Positions 1 to 6,342 of a DNA stretch of 10,215 nt are shown one piece after another. Source of the DNA: Egerieenecus merdigallinarum. Lineage in GTDB: Bacteria; Bacillota; Clostridia; Christensenellales; Aristaeellaceae. The DNA lies in assembly GCA_018711985.1 (NCBI GenBank), contig DVHS01000005.1, positions 1 through 10,215 on the forward strand, given 5' to 3'. Under the pieces are notes generated by a model. That model saw only the letters and a list, made by a program, of their open reading frames with translations, had not been told where the DNA came from and did not search any database. Numbering within the stretch: the first letter of the stretch is position 1; each line of letters opens with the position of its first letter. The position numbers and the translations under genes were made by a program.

Positions 1-299
1 ATTTTTTTGAGAACGGATTTAGCTTTCAGAAACAAAATTATGACAAGCTAACCTCCTACTTTGAGACGGGACCGAACCACTACCCTAAAGGATTGGACTA
101 TTTTGGCAACGTGGAATACGAATCAAGCGAAGGTTTCTGGTTCATGCATAAAGTGTCTGATATCATAACTGCAATATTGCATAATGGCATAGAGATTGAA
201 AGCTTCGATGAGTATCCATTGGATTTGGATGGGAATCCTGATAATGATGTGGAAGGGAAGTTTCCGTTCAGCTATCTGATTACCGGGAAAAAGAAATGA
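1..299 (+). CDS. class I SAM-dependent methyltransferase, C-terminal fragment (cut by window edge)
   Basis: The frame is open from base 3, so the visible part is the last 98 codons of a gene that begins outside the window; a TTG at base 93 is internal, not a start. The fragment reads like the C-terminal third of small class I SAM-dependent methyltransferases: aromatic segments around YFETGPNHYP and DYFGN, then HKVSDIITAILHNGIEIESFDEYP, which resembles the 'H-(S)-EII-ALI-AGL-IE-L-EYP' region of that family, and an FSYLITGKK ending like the usual 'P-FSL-A-K' tail. The SAM-binding Rossmann motifs lie upstream and cannot be checked, and the substrate is unknown. The composition is about 39% G+C by hand count, clearly lower than the genes to the right, which suggests later acquisition or a different history. 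Family assignment is from remembered sequence patterns only. Confidence 0.7.
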   Translation, partial: FFENGFSFQKQNYDKLTSYFETGPNHYPKGLDYFGNVEYESSEGFWFMHKVSDIITAILHNGIEIESFDEYPLDLDGNPDNDVEGKFPFSYLITGKKK

Positions 300-359
300 T
301 TGAAGCAGGGCAAACATCTTGTTGCAGGTGGGTTGAATTTCCGTGCAGGGAGGTTGCGT

Positions 360-881
360 ATGCGTCTGTTCCATGTCAGCGAGGAACCGGACATCCGCGT
401 GTTTGAGCCACGCCTGCCATCACGCAAGGATCTGGATCCCGCCGTTGGCCTTGTCTGGGCCATAGACGAGGCACGCTTGCCGAATTTCCTGACGCCGCGA
501 AACTGTCCGCGGGTGACGTACCATGTTGGGATACAGACGACGGCCGGCGACAGGCAACGGTTTTTCTCATCTCCGGACGCCGTGCATGCGGTGATTGTGG
601 AAAGCGCGTGGCTGCGCAGAATCCGTCAAACCACGCTGTACTTATACGAGTTTGACACGCGGGACTTTGCGTTGCAGGATGACGTTGCCGGATACTATGT
701 GGCAAAGGTGGCGCAGCACCCGATTTCCTGCACCAAGGTAACGGATTTGCTTGATGAGCTTGTGCGACGCAAGGTGGAAATTCGGGTGATTGACAACCTT
801 TGGCACATGGCGGATGCGGTGAAGGGCTCCACGCTGAACTGGTCCCTGTGCCGCATGGGCAACGCAACGCCGCGTCCATGA
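360..881 (+). CDS. DUF6886-type protein of unknown function
   Basis: The protein has 173 residues. ATG 360 is chosen because AGGGAGG at 347-353 lies six bases ahead of it; the frame is open back to 300 but without a better start. The N-terminus LFHVSEEPDIRVFEPR (3-18), the block VWAIDEARLPNFLTPRNCPRV (32-52) and the C-terminal AGYYVAKV segment (110-117) match what I recall of the DUF6886 family, whose members have about this length. No signal peptide or membrane segment is visible, so it is probably cytosolic. The early F-H-V-S and the Trp/Tyr-rich core loosely recall ADP-ribosyltransferase-like folds, but that is only a guess and no function is assigned. It is followed after 66 bases by an acetyltransferase gene on the same strand, with which it could be co-transcribed. 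No terminator is seen between them. Confidence 0.7.
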   Translation: MRLFHVSEEPDIRVFEPRLPSRKDLDPAVGLVWAIDEARLPNFLTPRNCPRVTYHVGIQTTAGDRQRFFSSPDAVHAVIVESAWLRRIRQTTLYLYEFDTRDFALQDDVAGYYVAKVAQHPISCTKVTDLLDELVRRKVEIRVIDNLWHMADAVKGSTLNWSLCRMGNATPRP

Positions 882-947
882 CGCTCACTTGCATGCGACT
901 GGCAGAATGCCGCGGGACTTGAAAATAATGGTACGGAGGACAGGCGG

Positions 948-1400
948 ATGGAGCGTTATGCATGCGTCACTTTGCGGCAAAGACCAGAATGGATGGAGCA
1001 GGCCGCGGCATGGTTTCATGACAAATGGGGCGTGCCAAAGCAGGCTTACCTTCAATGCATGAAGGCCTATCTTCATGGAGACACCGAATATGGCTGGTAC
1101 CTTTGCCTGGACGGGGAAAAAATGATCGGGGGCCTTGGCGTCATCGAAAATGATTTTCATTCCCGAAGGGACCTGACGCCCAATATCTGCGCGGTCTATA
1201 CGGAAGAGGAATACCGCGGCAGAGGAATCGCGGGACGTTTGTTGACCATGGCTGTGGAGGACCTGAAATCAAAGGGCATTGCGCCGGTATATCTGCTTAC
1301 GGATCATACGGGGTTCTATGAGCGCTATGGCTGGCAGTTCCTGTGCATGGTGCAGGGGAATGGCGAAACCGGCTTATCAAGGATGTACATTTACAGATAG
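948..1400 (+). CDS. GNAT family N-acetyltransferase
   Basis: This 150-residue protein has the size of a single GNAT domain, which transfers an acetyl group from acetyl-CoA to an amine. The acetyl-CoA pyrophosphate-binding motif A is R90-G-R-G-I-A-G96, preceded by beta-strand 4 (ICAVYTEEEYRG) and followed by an alpha helix (RLLTMAVEDLKSKG). GFYERYGW (122-129) is the usual motif B ending 'FYER-GF/W'. An N-terminal segment with WMEQAAAWFHDKWGVP (15-30) resembles GNATs of the 'phosphinothricin/aminoglycoside-like' general class, but the substrate cannot be read from the sequence. The start at ATG 948 is supported by GGAGG at 935-939. It is soluble and cytosolic by appearance. The gene is the last of the leftward plus-strand group and converges with the alpha-galactosidase gene. 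Confidence 0.88.
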   Translation: MERYACVTLRQRPEWMEQAAAWFHDKWGVPKQAYLQCMKAYLHGDTEYGWYLCLDGEKMIGGLGVIENDFHSRRDLTPNICAVYTEEEYRGRGIAGRLLTMAVEDLKSKGIAPVYLLTDHTGFYERYGWQFLCMVQGNGETGLSRMYIYR

Positions 1401-1442
1401 CTTCTCCAGAAGGAACACCGCAGTCATTTCGTATGAAATAAG

Positions 1443-1472
1443 CGCCGCATCTGCCAAAAAACAGATGTGGCG
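1443..1472 (+). terminator. hairpin in convergent junction, possible terminator
   Basis: An 11-base-pair stem (one G.U pair) joins CGCCGCATCTG at 1443-1453 to CAGATGTGGCG at 1462-1472, with an eight-base loop CCAAAAAA. It lies 42 bases after the stop of the acetyltransferase gene. On the plus strand the following bases are not a strong T tract; read on the minus strand the stem is followed by a T-richer stretch, so it may serve either direction. Called a terminator mainly because of its position between convergent genes. Confidence 0.5.
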
Positions 1473-1523
1473 TTCCGGTTAAATATGCAGCAGATTCATT
1501 GAAAGTCATCCTGGCTTTCCCGC

Positions 1524-1553
1524 GGCCCCGGCCTCCCTTTGGAGACCGGGGCC
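1524..1553 (-). terminator. GC-rich hairpin downstream of alpha-galactosidase
   Basis: GGCCCCGG at 1524-1531 and CCGGGGCC at 1546-1553 form a perfect eight-pair stem. After one C.A mismatch it continues with four inner pairs (CTCC/GGAG) closed by a CTTT loop. It lies 15 bases beyond the stop codon of the minus-strand alpha-galactosidase gene, the usual place for an intrinsic terminator. The bases after the stem on the minus strand are not T-rich, so termination efficiency is uncertain and it could instead protect the 3' end of the message. Confidence 0.5.
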
Positions 1554-1568
1554 TCATCATTGCGACAT

Positions 1569-3749
1569 TTATACCCTGCGAAGATGCAGCACCAGGCTGT
1601 CGTGATCTTCCCGCGGACCGGTTTCACCAAAGCAGGCGCGCCAGCCCTGATGCTTCAGCACACCGCCGGCGTAGGTTACGCCTTGATCGTCCACGTATAG
1701 GGCCTGATCGTCAATGTCGTCCACACGTACGTAAATGTCTTCCTGATTGGGCGCAGCGCGCAGCTGGAACACGCACAGCAGCACTTCGTCCTGATCCTCC
1801 GAGGCAAACTGCCAGGCGGCCACCCGGCTGGTGAAGGGACTGCGCAGTCGGGTGAAGCGGCCCTGCTGAATCAGGGAGCGGAAACGCTTCACCGTGTCCA
1901 CCTGCTGGCGGATGACCGCCAGGTCTTCAGGCGTTTGCATGGCCAGGTTCAGTTCATAGCCCATGTTGCCGCCCAGGGCCACGTCCCCGCGGAACTTCAT
2001 GGTGGTGACGCGGCCCACCTGATGGTTGGGCACGGCGCTCACATGGGCGCTGATGGCGGAGACAGGATAGACAAGGCTTGTGCCCCATTGAATGCCCACG
2101 CGCTCCACGCCGTCGGTATCGTCGCTGGTCCAGGTCTGGGGCATGTAGGCCAGCATACCGGGGTCAAACCGGCCGCCGCCCCCCGAGCAGCTTTCAAAGA
2201 GTACATCCGGGAAGCGGGACGTGAGCGTATCCAGCACCCGGTACAGCCCCAGCATGTAACGCACATGCAGGGATTTCATGTCCTCCGGGGGCAGGGCCGC
2301 GGAACCTACTTCGTCAAAGCTGCGGTTCATGTCCCACTTGATGTAATCAATGGCACCGCCGCGAAGCAGGCCGCTGATTGTGTCGATGAGGTAATCCTGT
2401 ATCTCCTGGCGGCTCATGTCCAGGATAAGCTGGTTGCGCTGCTGCGTGCGGTAGCGGTTGGGTACGTGCAGGCACCAGTCGGGATGGGCACGGTACAGGT
2501 CGCTGTCGGGGGAGATCATCTCCGGCTCCAACCACAGACCAAACCGCAACCCCAGGCGGTGCAGCTTTTCTGCAAAGCCTTCCAGGCCACCGGGCAGCTT
2601 TTCCGTGTTCACGGTCCAGTCGCCCAGGGAGCAGTTATCGCTGTTGCGCTTGCCGAACCAGCCGTCATCCAGCACGAAAAGCTCCAGCCCCAGTTCCGCG
2701 GCAGTGCGGGCGATATCCAGGAGCTTTTCTTCGTTGAAGTCAAAGTAGGTGGCTTCCCAGTTGTTCACCAGCAGCGGGCGGATACGATCCCGCCAGGGGC
2801 CGCGGCACAGACGGCGGCGGTACAGGGCATGGAAGCGCTGGCTCATGCCGTTCAGGCCGCAATCGGAGCGCACCAGCACCGTTTCGGGGGTGTGGAAATC
2901 TTCCCCGGGTTTCAGGCGCCAATCGCAGGGGTCCAGCCCGGCCACCAGGCGCACATGATCCCGCGCATCCTTGTTGACCTCCATCACAAAGCTGCCGGAC
3001 CATACCAGGCTTACGCCCCATACCTCGCCCTGACGATCATCCGCTGTGGGGGAGAGCAGGGCCAGGAAGGGATTGTGTTCGTGGCCGGATGCGCCACGGT
3101 TGGAGCGCAGGGTGAAGGTGGCATGGGGGATGGCCAACCGTTCGGGCTGACGCTCCCGGCTCCAGGCACCGTGCAGGTGCAGCAGCTCCCATTCCCCGGG
3201 CAGGTTCAGCGCGCAGGAAAGGGCACGCTCCAGCAGCAGCGTTTCGCTGCCTGCATTGTGGAAATGCACGGAGCAGGCCAGCGCGTGGAAGGCCTCCAGA
3301 ACCGTATAGCGCAGGGTGACCTCCAGGCCAGTCTTGGCGTCGCGCAGATAGATTTCGAGGGTGATTGCCTCATCCTCTGCTTCAATATAGACGGCGGGCA
3401 GACCGGGCAGCAGGGGCTTTCCGGCATAGATGGCGTGACCGGCATAGGCCAGCACCGGGCAGCAGGAGCCGTCAGGCTCGCGGACGGCGCAGGCGGTGGG
3501 GCGGAAGTCTCCCCGGCCCGCGGTGGGGTAGGCATAGGGAGCCAGCTGATGGTAACCGTCAAAGGATGCGCTGGGGGGAAACCCTTGCGGTACGCAGGAA
3601 ACCGCGGCTTCCGGCAGCGCTGCGCCCAGGTAAATTTCCTGTAAACCGGGATTTCCGCCCGGCTCTTCCATAACGGCCAGAACGCGGCTGAAGGTTTCAC
3701 CGTCGGTGAGGTGGAAACGCCGGGTGGACGCATCGTAAGTAATGGGCAT
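1569..3749 (-). CDS. alpha-galactosidase, glycoside hydrolase family 36
   Basis: The predicted enzyme (726 residues) hydrolyses terminal alpha-1,6-galactose from melibiose, raffinose and related oligosaccharides with retention. Its length is close to that of bacterial GH36 enzymes such as Geobacillus AgaA. The layout is an N-terminal beta-supersandwich (about 1-315), a (beta/alpha)8 barrel (about 320-640) and a C-terminal beta domain. Visible active-site motifs are LDDGWFGKR (D361, D362), LWLEPEM (E408, E410), KWDMNR with the nucleophile D473, CSGGGGRFD (521-529) and SDDTD with the acid/base D543; the 70-residue spacing of the two catalytic Asp residues agrees with AgaA. There is no signal peptide, so it acts on imported sugars in the cytosol. 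ATG 3749 is chosen over an in-frame ATG at 3791 because AGGAGG (3756-3761) sits just upstream. No transporter or regulator gene is adjacent. Confidence 0.96.
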   Translation of the reverse strand: MPITYDASTRRFHLTDGETFSRVLAVMEEPGGNPGLQEIYLGAALPEAAVSCVPQGFPPSASFDGYHQLAPYAYPTAGRGDFRPTACAVREPDGSCCPVLAYAGHAIYAGKPLLPGLPAVYIEAEDEAITLEIYLRDAKTGLEVTLRYTVLEAFHALACSVHFHNAGSETLLLERALSCALNLPGEWELLHLHGAWSRERQPERLAIPHATFTLRSNRGASGHEHNPFLALLSPTADDRQGEVWGVSLVWSGSFVMEVNKDARDHVRLVAGLDPCDWRLKPGEDFHTPETVLVRSDCGLNGMSQRFHALYRRRLCRGPWRDRIRPLLVNNWEATYFDFNEEKLLDIARTAAELGLELFVLDDGWFGKRNSDNCSLGDWTVNTEKLPGGLEGFAEKLHRLGLRFGLWLEPEMISPDSDLYRAHPDWCLHVPNRYRTQQRNQLILDMSRQEIQDYLIDTISGLLRGGAIDYIKWDMNRSFDEVGSAALPPEDMKSLHVRYMLGLYRVLDTLTSRFPDVLFESCSGGGGRFDPGMLAYMPQTWTSDDTDGVERVGIQWGTSLVYPVSAISAHVSAVPNHQVGRVTTMKFRGDVALGGNMGYELNLAMQTPEDLAVIRQQVDTVKRFRSLIQQGRFTRLRSPFTSRVAAWQFASEDQDEVLLCVFQLRAAPNQEDIYVRVDDIDDQALYVDDQGVTYAGGVLKHQGWRACFGETGPREDHDSLVLHLRRV

Positions 3750-3762
3750 AGTGCTCCTCCTT

Positions 3763-3779
3763 GCGCCGGGATGCGGCGC
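3763..3779 (-). promoter_or_regulatory. hairpin abutting the alpha-galactosidase ribosome binding site
   Basis: GCGCCG (3763-3768) and CGGCGC (3774-3779) form a perfect six-pair stem with a five-base loop. In the minus-strand message it sits directly 5' of the AGGAGG at 3756-3761. It could influence ribosome access or message stability, but it may also be a chance product of GC-rich sequence. I see no convincing -35/-10 pair for this gene in the spacer. Confidence 0.3.
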
Positions 3780-3804
3780 GCGTTTTATCATCGATGCGCA
3801 AAGG

Positions 3805-3828
3805 AAGCGGCGCCCGTGGACGCCGCTT
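3805..3828 (-). terminator. probable terminator after 6-phosphofructokinase
   Basis: AAGCGGCG (3805-3812) and CGCCGCTT (3821-3828) form a perfect eight-pair stem with an eight-base loop, 26 bases beyond the stop of the minus-strand phosphofructokinase gene. On the minus strand it is followed by CCTTTGC, a short T-containing tail. Position and stem strength suggest an intrinsic terminator that separates the kinase from the alpha-galactosidase gene. Confidence 0.55.
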
Positions 3829-3854
3829 GCAATGGCGCAATCTGTACCGGTGGC

Positions 3855-4928
3855 TTACTTGGCGCCGAAGGAAATGCCAATGTTCCGGGCAATCTGGATC
3901 ATTTGGTGATCCGGAGGGACCAGCTTGGGCACACCCGCAATTTCGCTGAGGGGATTATGGGTAATGGTGTTTCCCACCAGGGCCACGGAAACGCCGAAGA
4001 TGCCGTCGCGAATCAGCTCGGCAGCGTGTACGCCAAACTGCGTGGAGAGCACCCGGTCATAGGCGCTGGGGCTTCCGCCACGCTGAATGTGTCCGGGGAT
4101 CACAGCGCGCGCTTCCACGCCCGCCAGCTCCTGAAGCTGGGCGGCAATCCGCTGGCTGATGGATTGGGGAGAAGCGGCGCGCTTGGCTTCCCGTTCCTTT
4201 TTCTTCATTTTCGCTTCTTCCTTGTCCATGGCGCCTTCAGCCACGGCCAGGATGGAGAAGCTCTTGCCTGCTTTGGCCCGGGTTTCCACCACCTTGGCCA
4301 CGCGCTCGATCTCGTAGGGAATTTCGGGAATCAGGATGACGTCCGCGCCGCCGGCGATGCCGGAATACAGCGTCAACCAGCCGGCCTTGTTGCCCATGAT
4401 CTCAATGACCATGCAGCGGCCATGGCTGCAGGCGGTGGTATGGATGCGGTCGATCACTTCGGTGGCGATATCCACGGCGGTGTGGAAACCAAAGGTGAAA
4501 TCGGTGCCGTACAAATCATTATCAATGGTTTTGGGCAGGCCGATGACGTTCAGCCCCTCCTGGGAAAGAAGATTGGCGGTTTTGTGGGTGCCGTTGCCGC
4601 CCAGGATGACCAGGCAATCCAGCTTCATGGCCTTGTAGTTGGCCTTCATGGCGGCAACCTTGTCCACGTTATCATCGCCGATGACCTTCATGTTCCGGAA
4701 AGGCTGGCGGCTGGTGCCCAGAATGGTGCCGCCCAGGGTCAGTATGCCGGAAAACTGGGAGCGCTCCATCAGCTGGTAATCCCCCTGGATCAAGCCGCGA
4801 TAGCCGTCATGAATACCGATAATCTCCGCGTCAAACATTTCATAGGCCGCCCGGGCGACACCACGAATGGCCGCGTTCAAGCCGGGGCAGTCGCCGCCGC
4901 TGGTCAGAATGCCAATGCGCCTTTTCAT
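3855..4928 (-). CDS. pfkA: 6-phosphofructokinase, group III ('mixed' PFK subfamily)
   Basis: The 357-residue cytosolic enzyme phosphorylates fructose 6-phosphate to fructose 1,6-bisphosphate, the committed step of glycolysis. The N-terminus has the nucleotide-loop motif TSGGDCPGLNAAIRG (9-23). GGNGTHK (110-116) replaces the classical GGDGS. PKTIDND (132-138) carries the catalytic base D136. MGNKAGW (178-184), PEIP (201-204) and HIQRGGSP (280-287) complete the sugar-phosphate and active-site set. Gly113 in GGNGT points to ATP rather than pyrophosphate (PPi enzymes have Asp there), whereas Lys133 is the residue typical of PPi and group III enzymes. A Lys/Glu-rich segment (235-250) is an insertion relative to the 320-residue E. 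coli PfkA. The start has GAGGAGG 11 bases upstream, and a promoter overlaps the end of the preceding gene. Phosphoryl donor is inferred, not proven. Confidence 0.95.
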   Translation of the reverse strand: MKRRIGILTSGGDCPGLNAAIRGVARAAYEMFDAEIIGIHDGYRGLIQGDYQLMERSQFSGILTLGGTILGTSRQPFRNMKVIGDDNVDKVAAMKANYKAMKLDCLVILGGNGTHKTANLLSQEGLNVIGLPKTIDNDLYGTDFTFGFHTAVDIATEVIDRIHTTACSHGRCMVIEIMGNKAGWLTLYSGIAGGADVILIPEIPYEIERVAKVVETRAKAGKSFSILAVAEGAMDKEEAKMKKKEREAKRAASPQSISQRIAAQLQELAGVEARAVIPGHIQRGGSPSAYDRVLSTQFGVHAAELIRDGIFGVSVALVGNTITHNPLSEIAGVPKLVPPDHQMIQIARNIGISFGAK

Positions 4929-4967
4929 GAAAGAATACGCCTCCTCTGCACATGTACAAACCTCTTC

Positions 4968-6032
4968 TTACATTATACACATGCGATGGTGCAGGCGCAA
5001 GGATTTTCCCGCAAGGGACAAAGAATCGTGGGGCAGAAGAGCCGTTTGGCCGGGAACAGGCATGTCCCACAGCCTTGCCACATGCACGCCGTCAAAATAG
5101 AAAACGGCAATTTCCTCCCCGGCCATGCCGTCCTCGGCCAAGGCGTAGGCGCCCCATTGCGGCATCCCCACGCCATGGCCATAGCCTCGGCCCGCCATGC
5201 GCACATAGGCGCCGTCGCTGCTCAGCTCGGTGAGCAGGGTGGAACGCATGACCGTGCTGCCCAGGGCCAGGCGAAGCTCCGCTGCGGGTACAGACACGCC
5301 GTCTACCAGCAGGGTAACGGCCCGTCCGCTTTCGCCCTTTTCACCGATGGCGACTTCTTCCGCGGTTTCCGTATCAGCCCCGGTGGCGCGGCAGGCGCGC
5401 AGAAACTGCTTGACCGGGAAAACAGCGTTCCAGGCAGCGGCCTCGGCGGGTGCGTCGGGACTGTCCAGGCCATCGGTCACGCGGGTGTAGGTAGGCTCGG
5501 GATCATTCCAGCTAAGGCCCTCCCGGGCCAGGGCGGTCTTTCCACCGGAATGGGCGTGGAACCACGCATAGGGCAGTTCCCCCGAAGTGGTCAGCAGTAC
5601 CTGGCCGCAGGTTTCTGCCACGGCCTGTTCGATGCGTTCGTTGATCTCCGCGGCGTTATACGCCTGGGCCTCGGTAATGTCGGTGGAGATATCCGCACCC
5701 TCATAGCGGCTCTCTTTTTCGGAAACAAATTTCAGCACAAAGGTGCGGGCCAGGATGGCCTGGGCCTTCAAGGCTTCCAGGGGCCAATCGTTGCGCATTT
5801 CCCCGGCCAGTACGCCGCAGACATAGCGCTCAATATCCATGGAGCGAATGGTTTCTTCCTCATGCAGGTAAACATCCAGCAGGGGAATTCCTTCCTCGTT
5901 CCGGCGCAGGCCTTCCAATACCTGCGGCGTGGGGATGGGCGTTGCCTGGGGAACGTCGGCAGCGTCCCCAGTGGAGCATGCACAACAGCACAGAGCAAGC
6001 AAGAGAACCGATAAACGGCGAAGGACAGTCAT
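4968..6032 (-). CDS. SpoIID/LytB-domain protein, putative lytic transglycosylase (lipoprotein-like)
   Basis: The protein has 354 residues. Its N-terminus is RR followed by a hydrophobic stretch ending LCCCAC (14-19), a signal peptide with a possible though atypical lipobox, so it likely acts outside the cytoplasm. YVCGVLAGEMRNDWPLEALK (70-89) is the SpoIID domain signature. E78, K89 and R96 have the same spacing as E88, K99 and R106 of Bacillus SpoIID, E88 being the catalytic acid that cleaves glycan strands to anhydro-MurNAc ends. Further signatures are AHSGGKT (160-166) and GRGYGHGVGMPQWGAY (281-296). ATG 6032 is chosen because GGAGG (6041-6045) lies eight bases upstream; the frame runs open to 6206 without a better start. 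It could be SpoIID of the engulfment machinery or a paralogue; no other spo genes adjoin and no sigma-E promoter was recognised. Confidence 0.9.
   Translation of the reverse strand: MTVLRRLSVLLLALCCCACSTGDAADVPQATPIPTPQVLEGLRRNEEGIPLLDVYLHEEETIRSMDIERYVCGVLAGEMRNDWPLEALKAQAILARTFVLKFVSEKESRYEGADISTDITEAQAYNAAEINERIEQAVAETCGQVLLTTSGELPYAWFHAHSGGKTALAREGLSWNDPEPTYTRVTDGLDSPDAPAEAAAWNAVFPVKQFLRACRATGADTETAEEVAIGEKGESGRAVTLLVDGVSVPAAELRLALGSTVMRSTLLTELSSDGAYVRMAGRGYGHGVGMPQWGAYALAEDGMAGEEIAVFYFDGVHVARLWDMPVPGQTALLPHDSLSLAGKSLRLHHRMCIM
4972..5000 (-). promoter_or_regulatory. sigma-A-type promoter for the phosphofructokinase gene
   Basis: On the minus strand there is a perfect -10 TATAAT (4977 to 4972). 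A -35 TTGCGC (5000 to 4995, three of six matches including the key TTG) lies exactly 17 bases before it. Transcription would start near 4965, giving a leader of roughly 35 bases with the ribosome binding site at 4940-4946. The -10 box lies inside the last codons of the upstream SpoIID-like gene. Confidence 0.65.
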
Positions 6033-6223
6033 GGGACGCGCCTCCTTTTTTTGTTCAGCATGCGCCGGCACAGCGCCGTTCATGCAGGGGAAAAGCGGCA
6101 GCGCAGGTGCCTGGCCGGAAGGCACGGAAAAAAACGGAACAAAAGGACCTGACATCAGAAAAATGGCCGCATTTGCTTGTCTCCCATAAACAAAAAAATT
6201 CGTCATCTGGGGCCGTAAATTTG

Positions 6224-6252
6224 TTGACAGCGACGAAAAAGAATGCTATGAT
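6224..6252 (+). promoter_or_regulatory. strong sigma-A promoter of the str operon
   Basis: A perfect -35 TTGACA (6224-6229), exactly 17 bases, then a five-of-six -10 TATGAT (6247-6252). Transcription should start near 6259-6260, about 83 bases ahead of rplGB. Consensus quality and spacing fit the high expression expected for ribosomal protein and elongation factor genes. Confidence 0.88.
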
Positions 6253-6282
6253 TAAAAAGTTGACGGCATACCTTAGATAAGT

Positions 6283-6318
6283 GTGCCCATACCGCCTTTG
6301 GAAAGGCGGAAAGGGCAC
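6283..6318 (+). promoter_or_regulatory. two-part hairpin in the str-operon leader
   Basis: Outer arms GTGCCC (6283-6288) and GGGCAC (6313-6318) enclose a 3x3 internal loop and an inner stem, CCGCCTTT (6292-6299) against AAAGGCGG (6302-6309). It lies about 23 bases after the predicted transcription start and eight bases before the AGGAGG (6326-6331) of rplGB. There is no T tract, so it is not an ordinary terminator. A role in message stability or translational control is inferred only. Confidence 0.6.
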
Positions 6319-6342
6319 AGCCCGGAGGAGGCGCGAAGCATC

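Larger units (their letters stand above)
6033..6342. other. divergent intergenic region between SpoIID-like gene and str operon
   Basis: This 310-base gap has no convincing gene. Its right part holds the str-operon promoter (6224-6252) and a leader hairpin (6283-6318), both listed separately. The left part holds the SpoIID-like gene's ribosome binding site and several A/T homopolymer runs (near 6046-6052, 6127-6133 and 6192-6198). It also holds a small six-pair inverted repeat, GTGCCT 6107-6112 with AGGCAC 6120-6125. No clear minus-strand promoter was recognised. The possible GTG start at 6283 is rejected in favour of ATG 6343. Confidence 0.6.

Noticed and set aside
376..963. Open frame of 195 codons on the minus strand across the DUF6886 gene
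   Set aside because: Cys/Pro/Ser-rich translation typical of a shadow frame; the plus-strand gene has a proper ribosome binding site and family-like motifs.
1935..3644. Open frame of 569 codons on the plus strand within the alpha-galactosidase gene
   Set aside because: Antisense shadow of a gene with intact catalytic motifs; composition is His/Gln/Gly/Ala-rich and resembles no family I know.
3784..3789. GATAAA as a -10 box for the alpha-galactosidase gene on the minus strand
   Set aside because: The position 17 bases upstream is CGCCGC, with no resemblance to a -35 box and lying in the terminator stem.
3711..6014. Open frame of 767 codons on the plus strand across the phosphofructokinase and SpoIID-like genes
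   Set aside because: It lies antisense to two well-recognised genes, is rich in His, Gly, Ala and Gln with no recognisable motif, and has no good ribosome binding site. Long antisense frames are expected where codons are GC-biased.
6033..6206. 58-residue N-terminal extension of the SpoIID-like protein
   Set aside because: The signal peptide starts at ATG 6032, which has a good ribosome binding site; the extension has no matching pattern and would bury the signal sequence.
6260..6280. Second TTGACG-like -35 followed by TAGATAA
   Set aside because: The spacing between the elements is only about eight bases, so it cannot work as a sigma-A promoter; the 6224-6252 pair is far better.
6283..6342. 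GTG start giving a 20-residue N-terminal extension of the L7Ae-like protein
   Set aside because: The GTG is in the leader hairpin with no ribosome binding site; family alignment begins at the ATG at 6343, which has AGGAGG upstream.
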